Assembly (NCBI GenBank): GCA_003290465.1
Contig: CP030759.1
Coordinates: 350,672-414,671, forward strand
Reading direction: 5' to 3'
Length of the DNA stretch: 64,000 nucleotides
Origin: Candidatus Sumerlaea chitinivorans
GTDB taxonomy: Bacteria; Sumerlaeota; Sumerlaeia; Sumerlaeales; Sumerlaeaceae
Every line of letters begins with the position of its first letter. The stretch's first letter is position 1. Under the pieces are notes generated by a model. It ran no database searches, was not told where the DNA came from, and was given only the letters and a program-made list of their open reading frames with translations. Below, one piece after another: positions 38,224-47,265 of this stretch. Position numbers and translations under genes: made by a program.

Positions 38224-38461
38224 CCGTGTATCAAAAATACAAAGAATCTCCTACTCACCCTGAGCTGTGACTCGCACAAAGCTGACATTGGCCCCTTTAC
38301 TGATGTGTCTGCACGGCTGCAAATTGCTGCAACACCGCTGACAGCCAGCACACCCTACGCTTCTTGCCCAGCAAGTGGACATGTCAACGTAAAAACCTCT
38401 CACTAAGGTGGCAGGTGAGGTGTGACGACAGGTCCACTATCCTCTGGCAACTTGGGGCCCT

Positions 38462-39673
38462 TCAGTCCTTATACGGGTCGTAGACGTCGGGACCAGCCAT
38501 AACGACAATGATGGGTTTCAGCACATGAAGGATCTCCATCGTCTCGGCGTGTGCAGCAAGGACGTCTTCGAGTTTTCGGTATACGAACGGCGCTTCGTCC
38601 GGGCCACCCCCGCGCAACTCGACCCCAAAGTCCGCCACAGCTCGGCGCATGCGCTCCTCGCTGATTGCACCGCCCACGCGCCGCTTTTTTCGCCAGACCA
38701 TTTTCCCGGCAGCTTGGGTGCGGCTCATGATTCTGCCCGCGCCATGGACGGTTGAGTAAAGCGCATCGCGCGCCTCTGGGGTGTCTTTGCCCCGCACGAT
38801 GACGCTGATGTCGCCCATAGAGCCACCGATAAACGATTCTTGCCCCGGGAAACATGGCGTGGCGCCCTTTCGGATCACCCACACATCCTCGCCTCCATGT
38901 CGCTCTTTCCAGGCAAAGTTGTGATGGTTATGCACGCTGTAGGTCGCGTGGGTTTCCAGTAACTCGAGCACCTTCGCCACGACGTAGTCGCGTCCGGCGT
39001 ATGCGTATTCCCCCGCTAATTTCATCGCGGCGAGGTAGGCTTGACCAAGTGGTGTGTCCACTCGTAGGAGTGTTGGGGGCGCATCCATGTTCTCACCGCG
39101 CGGTTTCGCATCGAAGGGGCGGCCATGTGCCAAATTCAGAAAGCCAGTGGCCACCTTGTGGCCAAAACCCCGGCTCCCGAAGTGCACGCCAACCCAGATG
39201 TCGCCCGTGGCTTCCTCGACGAAAACATCCACGTAGTGATTGCCCGCGCCGACAGTTCCGAGCTGACTGTAGGCGAGGTCTTTGAGTTTCTGAAGTTCCT
39301 TAACCTCTTTCCAAGTTGGGTCATCGAATAACGGATGTTCGATCGGAGTCGGATTGCGCCGACCAATGCCAAACTCAATATGCTCTGCGATCAGGTCAGC
39401 GATTTTCGGAATACGACCTCGAAGATCGTCGAGCTTAAGGGCGGTTCGCACAGCCTTGTTCCCACATGCGATGTCGTAACCCACTCCTGAAGGCGACACC
39501 ATGTTGCGATAGGCAACGACTCCGCCGATGGGCTGCGAGTAGCCCTTGTGGTGGTCGGCCATGAGGCAGGCGCGTTTTGCATCGCCCGATGAAGCGCAGC
39601 GGATAATCTGCTTCACGGACTCTTCATCGGGTTTGCCCCACACTCTCACGTTATGGATCACTTGATACGGCAT
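38462..39673 (-). CDS. rtcB: RtcB-family RNA ligase
   Basis: 403 aa. RtcB joins RNA 3'-phosphate or 2',3'-cyclic phosphate ends to 5'-OH ends using GTP and manganese. Metal ligands are visible: C70 in GYDIACGNKA, H146 in VGAGNHYVDV, H164 in VGVHFGSRGFGH and the VHNHHNFAW motif. The guanylylated His corresponds to H310 in TVHGAGRIMSR. It is near the lower end of the family length. rtcA, archease and the sigma-54 activator rtcR are not adjacent; the downstream neighbour is the diguanylate cyclase gene. Confidence 0.92.
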   Translation of the reverse strand: MPYQVIHNVRVWGKPDEESVKQIIRCASSGDAKRACLMADHHKGYSQPIGGVVAYRNMVSPSGVGYDIACGNKAVRTALKLDDLRGRIPKIADLIAEHIEFGIGRRNPTPIEHPLFDDPTWKEVKELQKLKDLAYSQLGTVGAGNHYVDVFVEEATGDIWVGVHFGSRGFGHKVATGFLNLAHGRPFDAKPRGENMDAPPTLLRVDTPLGQAYLAAMKLAGEYAYAGRDYVVAKVLELLETHATYSVHNHHNFAWKERHGGEDVWVIRKGATPCFPGQESFIGGSMGDISVIVRGKDTPEARDALYSTVHGAGRIMSRTQAAGKMVWRKKRRVGGAISEERMRRAVADFGVELRGGGPDEAPFVYRKLEDVLAAHAETMEILHVLKPIIVVMAGPDVYDPYKD

Positions 39674-39710
39674 AGTCTCTGTCCGCGCAATCGTCTCTCT
39701 ATTATAAGTA

Positions 39711-39716
39711 GAAATG
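39711..39716 (-). promoter_or_regulatory. -10 element of the probable rtcB promoter
   Basis: A perfect TATAAT on the minus strand lies 38 bases before the rtcB ATG (39673), in an AT-rich patch between two minus-strand genes. No good -35 sequence is visible at the expected distance. Confidence 0.4.
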
Positions 39717-39784
39717 CCTAAAGAGAGATACTCATTCTTAGCACGCTACGAACAGGCGATGCTTGGGCAGCGTCGGGCTGTCGC

Positions 39785-41260
39785 TTACTCTTCGGCACGG
39801 AGGATGGGGAGCGCGACCACCCAGAGATAAGTTGCGTACACAAAGCCGCCAAGAGTCAGCGCGATGAGGGAGGGAAAGCCAGAAGCCGGCAGAAGAGCAA
39901 GCGGCAACAGCCACCCCGCTGCACGCAGAAAATCCATGGCAAGCGCTTGCCAAGGCAAAACGTTTCGCCACCCTACGAGTAGCCCGCGGCGAATGCCTTC
40001 CAAATAAAACAACATTTGTAGAATGGTCGCAAGTACTGTCCCAATGGCTGGCCCCGCCATCCCAAGCGGAGTGCGAAGCATGAGCAACAGGGAGAGGCCA
40101 AGGTTTATGACGATTTCCCCAAGAGCACCGGTCAACACCCACCGGGTGCGTCCCAAAGCAAACAGCATGGGCATGAACGCGACGATCCGCAAAGGGAGCA
40201 GCGTGAGATAGATGCGAAAATACAGTGAGCTTTCTCTATAACGCTCGGAGTAAAGCACGACGAGAAAATCCTCGGCCAACCAAAGAAAGAAGAAGAACAG
40301 CCCAAAGAGAATCAGTCCACCTTTGCGCACAGCGCGGTGCCAAACGGCAAGAACTTCGTCGCGCTGATTTTGCGCGAGTAGACCCGAGAAATGAGGAAGA
40401 AGCACTGGAGCCACGGCGCCAGTCACAACTGCAATAAAAGGAATCTCGATCGCACCATACGTGTACACCGCCAAATCCGCGCTCGAGTAGAACCTTGCGA
40501 TTAACGTTCGATCGAGCCAGCTCGAGATGGTATCCAGCGCGCTCGTAAGTCCCACCGGAAGGATGTAGGCGATTTGCTGCGCCAGTAGCGAGAGCCCGGC
40601 AGGAAAGAGGCGTCCTTTGGGCAGACAGACAAACGCAAACGCAAGTGCGGCAAGCCAGCGTAGTCCATGTGCGATAGCAAAGGCCCAGACAATCATTCGG
40701 ATCTGTTGCCCGCGACTTGCACTTGCCAAACCTAAGGCCTGAGCCGCTGGGGTCCAGCTCGCGACCGCGAGCCATACGACTTGGAGTGCCCCTGCCCCCA
40801 CCGCGACCGCAAGGCCCAGTCCTGCCCGTCGCTCGGCAATAAACAATGGATCCGCGAGCATTCCCAGCAGCGCAGCAAAAACGGTGATCGCCCCCACCTC
40901 AAGGGCATCACTTAAGGCTGGTTGCTGCAACCACGTCGCGACTTTGTCAGCGTGAGTGTAGATAGCGATGGCCAAAGCCATACCAATCGCCATCACGAGC
41001 GCGAAACTCTGTAGCACAAAACTACGCTTTTCCTCGGGCCGCAAGCGGGGGAGGAAGTAGTAAAGACTGGTTTGGAGGCCAAATGCTCCCACAAGGGAAG
41101 CCACTTGCACGATGATGAGAACTTTTTGGATCTCACCATTGATTTCTTTTGAGAGTGTGCGCGCGAGGATCATGTTGGTGACGAGAGCCGTGGCAGGGGG
41201 CACCGCTCGCATCAATGCCACCACACCAACTCGTCGCGTCAGCTCCCCAAATCGCAGCAC
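39785..41260 (-). CDS. Polysaccharide flippase (MOP superfamily)
   Basis: 491 aa integral membrane protein with about 12-14 predicted helices. It should flip lipid-linked saccharides or a related polyisoprenoid-linked substrate across the inner membrane. The N-terminus (ATALVTNMILARTLSKEING) matches Wzx/RfbX/PST-type flippases, in which a helix pair is followed by a charged R-x-L-x-K/P-x-x-x-G/Y motif. It is transcribed with the GT2 glycosyltransferase gene 53 bases upstream. MurJ is a more distant alternative. Confidence 0.8.
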   Translation of the reverse strand: MLRFGELTRRVGVVALMRAVPPATALVTNMILARTLSKEINGEIQKVLIIVQVASLVGAFGLQTSLYYFLPRLRPEEKRSFVLQSFALVMAIGMALAIAIYTHADKVATWLQQPALSDALEVGAITVFAALLGMLADPLFIAERRAGLGLAVAVGAGALQVVWLAVASWTPAAQALGLASASRGQQIRMIVWAFAIAHGLRWLAALAFAFVCLPKGRLFPAGLSLLAQQIAYILPVGLTSALDTISSWLDRTLIARFYSSADLAVYTYGAIEIPFIAVVTGAVAPVLLPHFSGLLAQNQRDEVLAVWHRAVRKGGLILFGLFFFFLWLAEDFLVVLYSERYRESSLYFRIYLTLLPLRIVAFMPMLFALGRTRWVLTGALGEIVINLGLSLLLMLRTPLGMAGPAIGTVLATILQMLFYLEGIRRGLLVGWRNVLPWQALAMDFLRAAGWLLPLALLPASGFPSLIALTLGGFVYATYLWVVALPILRAEE

Positions 41261-41313
41261 TCAGTCAGCTCCTTCCGAATGGCATGCCTCCCCACAATGC
41301 GAGTGCGCTATCG

Positions 41314-42117
41314 CTACCGCAAGCGCCAGCGCACTCGCAGCACATCGCGAAACATTTTGACTGCATCTCGAATGGGCGAGACCTTCGTGGCTGGGGAATT
41401 GATCCATCGAATCGGAATCTCCTTGACGCGAAATCCCTTACGGAGGGCAAGCGCGAGGATCTCCACGTCAAACGAAAATCCGTCCAAACTCTGCTCCGGG
41501 AATACGGCCTCAGCCGCTCGCGCGGAGAACATCTTGAATCCGCATTGGGTATCGTGAATTCCGGGCAAGAGGAGGGCTTGGACAATGAGATTGAACGTCC
41601 GTCCCATCGTTTCGCGCATCCAATTCTGGCGTACCAAAAGTTGGGACTCACGCAACGCCCGCGAAGCGATCACCACGTCATAGCCTTCGTCAACGGCTCG
41701 CCAAAACTTCTCGATCTCTTCGATAGGAGTGGAAAAGTCCGCATCGCTAAAAAGTCGAAACTCTCCACGCGCCTCCAACATACCGCGCCGAATGGAGTAG
41801 CCCTTCCCACGGTTTGGTTCGTTGCGCAGGACGCGGACTGGATAATCCGCCCCAACTTGCCGGGCGACTTCGCTCGTGGCATCTCGGCTTCCGTCGTCTA
41901 CTACGACGATTTCCCACGTGTATGGCTGATTTGCCAGATAACGCAAGACTGGCGGAAGTGCTGCAGAAAGGCGCTCTTGCTCGTTGTACGCTGGAATAAT
42001 CAGACTCAAATGCGGACGCGCTGCTGCCCGCGAAAGATCCGGGTTTCCAGGCACTTTTCCCTCCGCTCCGGAGGAGGGATTCTGTGGCACAGTTGTTTTT
42101 GGCGCTTCATCACTCAT
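41314..42117 (-). CDS. GT2 glycosyltransferase (dolichyl-phosphate glucosyltransferase-like)
   Basis: 267 aa. It is predicted to transfer a sugar from a nucleotide donor to a polyprenyl phosphate at the inner face of the membrane. The GT-A fold is clear: LSLIIPAYNEQERL, the donor-binding EIVVVDDGSRDAT, the DXD-type SDADFSTPI, and TQCGFKMFSARAA typical of the DPM1/DPG-synthase group. An N-terminal extension of about 35 polar residues precedes the catalytic domain. No C-terminal membrane helices. The downstream flippase could export its lipid-linked product. Confidence 0.85.
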   Translation of the reverse strand: MSDEAPKTTVPQNPSSGAEGKVPGNPDLSRAAARPHLSLIIPAYNEQERLSAALPPVLRYLANQPYTWEIVVVDDGSRDATSEVARQVGADYPVRVLRNEPNRGKGYSIRRGMLEARGEFRLFSDADFSTPIEEIEKFWRAVDEGYDVVIASRALRESQLLVRQNWMRETMGRTFNLIVQALLLPGIHDTQCGFKMFSARAAEAVFPEQSLDGFSFDVEILALALRKGFRVKEIPIRWINSPATKVSPIRDAVKMFRDVLRVRWRLR

Positions 42118-42401
42118 TTCGCCCTATAGACCGTGAGGGCAACACGACTTTCAATAGCATTGACGTAGGAAAAGGCGGAGTCATAGGCAAAAAAGAGCAG
42201 GAGGAACTTCTGTTCGACTGGACTTTTCTTCACACCGAGGCTTAGAGGGGACTCTTGCTTTCGCCTTGGGGCGACTCTTTCTCAAAATGTGCCCACGAGA
42301 TGAAGCGTCGGGAGGCAAGGGCGGACCGAACGCACATGGCTTCCGCGCTCAAGCTTGCTCCAGCGTGGCCGAAACGGACGCTCCAGCCACGTGTAGAGGG
42401 G

Positions 42402-42417
42402 AAAACGCCTCGGCGTT
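42402..42417 (-). terminator. Compact hairpin overlapping the def stop codon
   Basis: On the minus strand aacgc-cgag-gcgtt is followed by tttt and then ccc. The left arm includes the TAA stop of def. The stem is short (5-6 pairs), so termination is uncertain. The remaining 280 bases to the GT2 gene (42118-42401) show nothing I can support. Confidence 0.35.
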
Positions 42418-42970
42418 AGATGGCTAATCCAGCAGCGCGAAGGTCTTCAAGAGTTGCTCGCTTAATTTTGTTGAGCTGACCGGCAAGGGCTGCGCGCCGA
42501 GAGGCTGCAACACGATCCACGAAAAGAATTCCTTCAAGATGGTCAAATTCGTGTTGGATGACCCGAGCCAAAAGCTCGCCGGCCTCCAACTCGAAGGGCT
42601 CGAAATTCTCGTCCCGAGCCACAACTTTGATGCGTGACGGACGATAGACCTCTGCCTCGACGCCGGGGATACTCAGGCAGCCTTCTTTAAAGGGTTCGTC
42701 TTCTTCGCTTTCCCAAATGATCTCGGGATTGATGAACACACGGAGACGCCGGCTTGACGGGCCGATCTCGTCGTCTTGATCAACGTCCACAACAAAAAGC
42801 CGCTCGGAGATCCCTACCTGCGGCGCAGCAAGGCCAATTCCACGCGCTTCGTACATTGTTTCGGCCATCGCCGTAATCAGGTCACGTTCCCGCGATCCAA
42901 ATTTTTTCACATCGCGCGCTTTTTCCCGTAGGATCGGGTGCCCATATTTTACGATTGTCAGGGTGCTCAT
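42416..42970 (-). CDS. def: Peptide deformylase
   Basis: 184 aa. It removes the formyl group from nascent protein N-termini. All three family motifs are intact: GIGLAAPQVG (44-53), EGCLSIP with the metal ligand C98, and QHEFDHLEG with ligands H140 and H144 and catalytic E141. The last 20 residues form a basic helix. No methionyl-tRNA formyltransferase gene (fmt) is adjacent. serS is the next gene upstream on the same strand. Confidence 0.96.
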   Translation of the reverse strand: MSTLTIVKYGHPILREKARDVKKFGSRERDLITAMAETMYEARGIGLAAPQVGISERLFVVDVDQDDEIGPSSRRLRVFINPEIIWESEEDEPFKEGCLSIPGVEAEVYRPSRIKVVARDENFEPFELEAGELLARVIQHEFDHLEGILFVDRVAASRRAALAGQLNKIKRATLEDLRAAGLAI

Positions 42971-43154
42971 AATACTTACATTGCTAATCGCGTAACGGGT
43001 GCTTTATTCCGGATAAAGTTAGTACCCATACCTCACGCTGAGGACGCGACTGGAGCAGGCATTCTAACCAAGGAGCCGAAAGGGCTGTTCTCTTGGCAAC
43101 AAAGCCCTTGGCACCAAATACCCGCTCTTCTGTTGCGACGGGACGAGTTTCGGC

Positions 43155-44420
43155 TCAAATCAGATCGCACTTCATGCGGTCGCGTAGGACCTCGGGAACA
43201 ACAACGCGCCCGTCCGCACGTTGATAAGTCTCGAGGATGGCAATCATTGTCCGCGGGAGCGCCAGCCCGCTGCCATTTAGCGTGTGCACGAACTCAGGCT
43301 TTGACTTTGGCTCACGCCGGAAACGAATGTTGGCCCGCCGAGCTTGAAAATCTGTGAAATTTGAGCAAGACGAGACCTCGAGGTAGCGGCCCATGCCCGG
43401 CGCCCAAACTTCCAAGTCATACTGCTTGCAGTTTGAAAAACCCAGGTCGCCAGTACAAATCTCGACGACGCGGTAGTGAAGTCCTAACGCTTGGAGCACA
43501 TCCTCCGCGTCGCGCACCAGCGTTTCCAGTTCCGCGAAGCTGTCCTCAGGACGCACCAGCTTTACCATTTCCACCTTGTCGAATTGGTGCACGCGAGTGA
43601 TACCACGCGTCTCTTTACCGTAGGAACCGGCCTCACGTCGGAAGCAGGGGGTGTATGCTACGTAGTAGAGGGGCAGTTCCGCGTCATTCAGAATCTCCTC
43701 GCGGCGCAAATTTGTGACCGGCACCTCGGCTGTCGGAATCAGGAATAGGTCATCACGGTCAATCCGATATAAGTCGTCTTCAAACTTCGGGAGCTGCCCC
43801 GTCCCTGTCATTGTTTCGCGTGACACAACAAACGGCGGATAGACCTCTCGGTAGCCGTGGCGTTCCACGTGCATGTCGAGCATGAAGTTGATCAGTGCCC
43901 GTTGGAGGCGTGCCCCAGCCTCTGCATACACGATGAACCCTGACCCCGTAATCTTTGAGCCTTGCTCGAAATTGATGATTCCAAGTTTCTCGCCAATCTC
44001 CCAGTGGGGGAGTGGCGTAAAATCAAACGTTGGTTTTTCACCCCATTCGCGCACGACGCGGTTTTGGCTTTCATCCTTGCCGACCGGGACACTCTCATGC
44101 GGGAGGTTGGGGACGCGAAGCAGGAGGTTTTTTAGCTCGGCTTCGAGCTCAGCCGCCTCGTCCTCTAAGATTTTGATCTCTTCCCCGAGGCGCCGCACCT
44201 GCTCTTTAAGTGGTTCTGCGTCCTCGCCAGCTTTGATCCGTTTGCCGATGTCTTCGGAGAGTTTGCGACGTTCGTGACGCAAGCTCTCAGCGCGTTGGAG
44301 GGTTTCCCGGCGGTTGGCATCCACGCGCAGGATCGTATCGACGTCCACGTCTACGTTCTTTAATTTAGCGCGCTGTCGCACTTCTTCTGGATGTTCGCGA
44401 AGGTACTGAAGATCTAACAT
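43155..44420 (-). CDS. serS: Seryl-tRNA synthetase
   Basis: 421 aa class II synthetase. The N-terminal coiled-coil arm for tRNA-Ser recognition is at residues about 25-110. Motif 2 includes [17 protein letters not shown] and motif 3 is [16 protein letters not shown]. Minus-strand aaaggga precedes ATG 44420 by five bases; the open frame to 44525 is not used. A 184-base gap separates it from def downstream. Confidence 0.96.
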   Translation of the reverse strand: MLDLQYLREHPEEVRQRAKLKNVDVDVDTILRVDANRRETLQRAESLRHERRKLSEDIGKRIKAGEDAEPLKEQVRRLGEEIKILEDEAAELEAELKNLLLRVPNLPHESVPVGKDESQNRVVREWGEKPTFDFTPLPHWEIGEKLGIINFEQGSKITGSGFIVYAEAGARLQRALINFMLDMHVERHGYREVYPPFVVSRETMTGTGQLPKFEDDLYRIDRDDLFLIPTAEVPVTNLRREEILNDAELPLYYVAYTPCFRREAGSYGKETRGITRVHQFDKVEMVKLVRPEDSFAELETLVRDAEDVLQALGLHYRVVEICTGDLGFSNCKQYDLEVWAPGMGRYLEVSSCSNFTDFQARRANIRFRREPKSKPEFVHTLNGSGLALPRTMIAILETYQRADGRVVVPEVLRDRMKCDLI

Positions 44421-44534
44421 CGTTTCCCTTTTTCTCGATTGTGAGGTGAACTTGCGCTTACTTCGTTCGCCCAGAACGCGTGTGTCAAGGTTGGGAATGC
44501 GTTGAGGTCCAGTCGCGAACGCCATCGCACGCTA

Positions 44535-44578
44535 TAAAAGAAAGGGGTTGGCTGCTACTGCGATCTGCAGCCAACCCC
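44535..44578 (-). terminator. Rho-independent terminator of the secreted repeat protein gene
   Basis: The perfect 12-base arms GGGGTTGGCTGC (44544-44555) and GCAGCCAACCCC (44567-44578) are followed on the minus strand by tttctttt. This is a strong terminator, as expected for a highly expressed gene. Confidence 0.93.
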
Positions 44579-44651
44579 ATTGTTACTTGCCGGATCCTCA
44601 AGAAGTTTGGCAGAAAGTCAAACTGCCAGCTTCCCTACCGGCTGAGTCGTC

Positions 44652-46148
44652 TTAGAACAGCTGCCAATCCGCCACGCTCGAGGAGTTGTTGAACACAGCG
44701 TTGCTCGGGCGGGTTGGATCGACGATCGAGGGCTGACCGTAGCCGGCACGCCCGTTGACGGCGTCCACTTTGAATTGCAGGTCAACGCCTGCGCTTGTGC
44801 TCAGGCTCATGTTCGGGTTATTCCCGTTCTTTGTGAAGCCATTGTCAGGCGAACCGTACTGCCACGTCCAGCTTCCGCCCGTGGCCTTCCACTGCTTGCC
44901 GCTCATGGCTGGGACGATCGAGCCGGGGAAGGTGATGTCGTAGATCTGGTCGCTGTTGGCATCCGACAGCTGCGTCAGCGGATCGCCGGGGTTCCAGTTG
45001 GTTCCACCGAGGTCAGCGACGAAGTCACCCGTCACGTGCACGCCGGTCGGGCCACTCGGATCGCCGGGCAGCAGGCGAGCCGATGGGTTCACCCAGACGA
45101 TCTTGGTGGAGGGCAGGTAGCCATCCGAGTAAGAGTTCGTGTCGTAGGACACAACGACCTTCGTGCCGTTCGCCACGCTCTTGAACGGATAGCCAGCGGT
45201 TTGCGGATACATATTTCCGTTGTCATACACCTGCACCTGATCCTGTCCGCTCGGGTCCGCATTCGTGACCGTGAATACGCGAGCGTAAATGCCGTCACCG
45301 GAAACGACGTCGCCGTTTGTCCCGTCGTCAAAGAGCTGAGTTGCGGGACCCGGCGTCGTATCCCACGCGCTGGAGAGGGCGCACGGATAGGTGATCGGTG
45401 GAGCCGGAGATTCAATCTTGATCCGCCCCTTGTTCGTGTCCACCGTGAACTTGTACGGGTTGCTGGTGTCGGTGATGATGACGTTCAAGTTTCCGCCATC
45501 TGCAATACCCCGCTGGCTCAGTTTCAGATCCCAGCTACCGGGGTCAGAGCCGAACATCGGGAGAACGAGGAAATCAAACGAGCCCGTGCTGGAGAACACG
45601 AACTGACCCGTGTAAATGCCGTCCCCAGCAGTAGCATCTGGAGCGACACCGTCATCCTTCAATTCGTAGGTCGTATCGTTGTTGTTCCAGCCGTTGAAAG
45701 CACCGACGAGGATGACTTTCGCTGCACCGTCCCAGACTTTCGGGACTGTGTAGAGGATACCATTCTGGCCATTCACTCCGACATCGGGGATGAAGCCGTC
45801 GCCGTGAGCGTTAAAGTCCACACGCAGGTCAAGCGACGCCGTTGTCGGGGCGCGGCCGTATGCGTTCTCTGGGGTGTTGGCGGGGGCTGTGTTGGACCAG
45901 CTCCCGTCGCTTACCTTCCACAGGAATAGGCCATAGGCACCCGGACCCACCCCATTAGGAGTAATGGTGATGCCGTAGATGTTCCCGCCAAGATTCGACA
46001 TGAGATAGGCAGGAGCACTCGGATTCCACGCAGGGTTAAAAACGGGCCCTTCGCCGACCGCATAATTGCTTGCCCACGGCTGAGCGAACGCAGCTGTAGC
46101 GCTTAGACTCACGATACCGAAGGCTGTTTTGAGTACGTTGCTTCGCAT
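44652..46148 (-). CDS. Secreted repeat-containing beta protein, possible surface-layer or carbohydrate-binding protein
   Basis: 498 aa from ATG 46148, which has aaggag nine bases upstream; a TTG at 46175 is disfavoured. Signal peptide MRSNVLKTAFGIVSLSATAAFA. The mature protein is Gly/Asn/Asp-rich and low in Lys, with three related units ending in DDGVAPDATAGDGIYTGQF, DDGTNGDVVSGDGIYARVF and LSDANSDQIYDITFPG. The D-x-D/G-D pattern suggests calcium binding. A segment KVILVGAFNGWNNNDTTYEL resembles CBM48/starch-binding-like folds. The short C-terminus (SSVADWQLF) could be an anchoring or assembly signal, but this is unproven. Co-located with two pseudopilin genes. Confidence 0.72.
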   Translation of the reverse strand: MRSNVLKTAFGIVSLSATAAFAQPWASNYAVGEGPVFNPAWNPSAPAYLMSNLGGNIYGITITPNGVGPGAYGLFLWKVSDGSWSNTAPANTPENAYGRAPTTASLDLRVDFNAHGDGFIPDVGVNGQNGILYTVPKVWDGAAKVILVGAFNGWNNNDTTYELKDDGVAPDATAGDGIYTGQFVFSSTGSFDFLVLPMFGSDPGSWDLKLSQRGIADGGNLNVIITDTSNPYKFTVDTNKGRIKIESPAPPITYPCALSSAWDTTPGPATQLFDDGTNGDVVSGDGIYARVFTVTNADPSGQDQVQVYDNGNMYPQTAGYPFKSVANGTKVVVSYDTNSYSDGYLPSTKIVWVNPSARLLPGDPSGPTGVHVTGDFVADLGGTNWNPGDPLTQLSDANSDQIYDITFPGSIVPAMSGKQWKATGGSWTWQYGSPDNGFTKNGNNPNMSLSTSAGVDLQFKVDAVNGRAGYGQPSIVDPTRPSNAVFNNSSSVADWQLF

Positions 46149-46180
46149 ATTTGTTGACTCCTTCCTTAGTTTCACTCTTG

Positions 46181-46199
46181 GCCCCGATTAACCCGGGGC
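46181..46199 (-). repeat. Hairpin in the 5' untranslated region of the secreted repeat protein gene
   Basis: GCCCCG (46181-46186) pairs with CGGGGC (46194-46199) around a 7-base loop, just upstream of the ribosome binding site region. It has no T run. It could stabilise the mRNA or tune translation. Confidence 0.4.
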
Positions 46200-46394
46200 G
46201 CTCACACGAGGCAGCTAACACGCGAACGTACAGAAGACCGAGGGAAACATCTCCTTTCCTCCGTTCGCGTTACTCATCTCACTTCGCGGTTTCACCTCCT
46301 CTCTTTCTGTTAAGTTTGTTTGGTTGGGGCGCCGGCACGGACTTTGACACTGATGGGTGCGATGCTGAGCGCCCCACCCTTTCCCTGCACCACT

Positions 46395-47060
46395 TTATTT
46401 GGTGTCGGTGATATCGCTAAACACCACCACATCACCCATCGAGATGGTCCCGTTGGTGGGATCATACCGCCGAGCATTCGCGCCGAACACGTTGAAGTCG
46501 TCCACGTTGTTCGGGCCGACGCTCTTGAGCTCCCATGCGCCTTTCATGCGCTCTGCCGCGTTGATGATCAGGCTCGCGTTCTGGGCAATGTAGCGAATCC
46601 GGTCCTGCTGATAATTATCGTCGAGCCCATCGGCAGGTGAGCTGTCAGGCGTCAGACCAACGTTCGGATCCGTGGAATCCAGTCTTTGGGCACGGACGTA
46701 GAGATAAATGTTCATCCGGTTGGCCAGTTTTGGCGAACCCGGGTTTCCCATGTTGAATTCTTGGAATGGGGATTTGGGAATTGAAGTGATATAGGCCAAG
46801 GGCGTGGTAAGTCTCAGCATCCCGCAACCGGACTGCGAGATGGTCATCGTGCCCAAGTCGGTCTCCGGGTAACGGTTGTTGTCCACAGCATAGGACTCGA
46901 GGGCTGTGCGAAGGCTGCGCATGTCAGCGGCGCAACGAGCGACCTTCGAGCGAGTCTGCGCCTCGAGGAAGTTTGGAACGGCAATTGCCGCCAAGATCGC
47001 GATGATTGCCACCACGATCAGCAGCTCGATCAGAGTGAAAGCGGAATTTCTGCGTGGCAT
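46395..47060 (-). CDS. Type II secretion-like pseudopilin / type IV prepilin (paralogue 1)
   Basis: 221 aa. The N-terminus is a prepilin signal: a short basic leader MPRRNSA, cleavage before F8, the conserved Glu at mature position 5, and the hydrophobic helix LLIVVAIIAILAAIAVPNF. The -1 residue is Ala instead of the usual Gly. After the shared QTRSKVxR region comes a GspG-like C-terminal domain containing RSLRTALESYAVDNNRYPE, ending with YDPTNGTISMGDVVVF. A strong ribosome binding site (aaggag) precedes ATG 47060. No secretion ATPase, platform or prepilin peptidase gene is in the window. Confidence 0.85.
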   Translation of the reverse strand: MPRRNSAFTLIELLIVVAIIAILAAIAVPNFLEAQTRSKVARCAADMRSLRTALESYAVDNNRYPETDLGTMTISQSGCGMLRLTTPLAYITSIPKSPFQEFNMGNPGSPKLANRMNIYLYVRAQRLDSTDPNVGLTPDSSPADGLDDNYQQDRIRYIAQNASLIINAAERMKGAWELKSVGPNNVDDFNVFGANARRYDPTNGTISMGDVVVFSDITDTK

Positions 47061-47265
47061 TTTCTCAACTCTCCTTCTTTTGCGGATTAATGATTGCGTT
47101 GTCCCCAGCTCTCGACCTGAAGTCGGCGCCGCGGTCGCCGCGCTGCAGGCCCACTTCTGGAGTTTGCGACTCCACTACCCAACACACTTTTTCTTGCTTC
47201 GTCAAGAACTTTTTGAATCGGTTCGATTATTTCGCGTTGAAATAACACAAACCATTGTCATGCGG

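Noticed and set aside
44775-45929. 384-codon plus-strand open frame
   Set aside because: It is antisense to the secreted repeat protein gene, has Arg/Val/His-rich composition typical of shadow frames in GC-rich DNA, and lacks any motif or ribosome binding site.
47227-47245. TTATTTC/GAAATAA hairpin after paralogue 2 pilin gene as a terminator
   Set aside because: The stem is short and AT-only with no T run on the minus strand; read-through into the second pilin gene is as likely.
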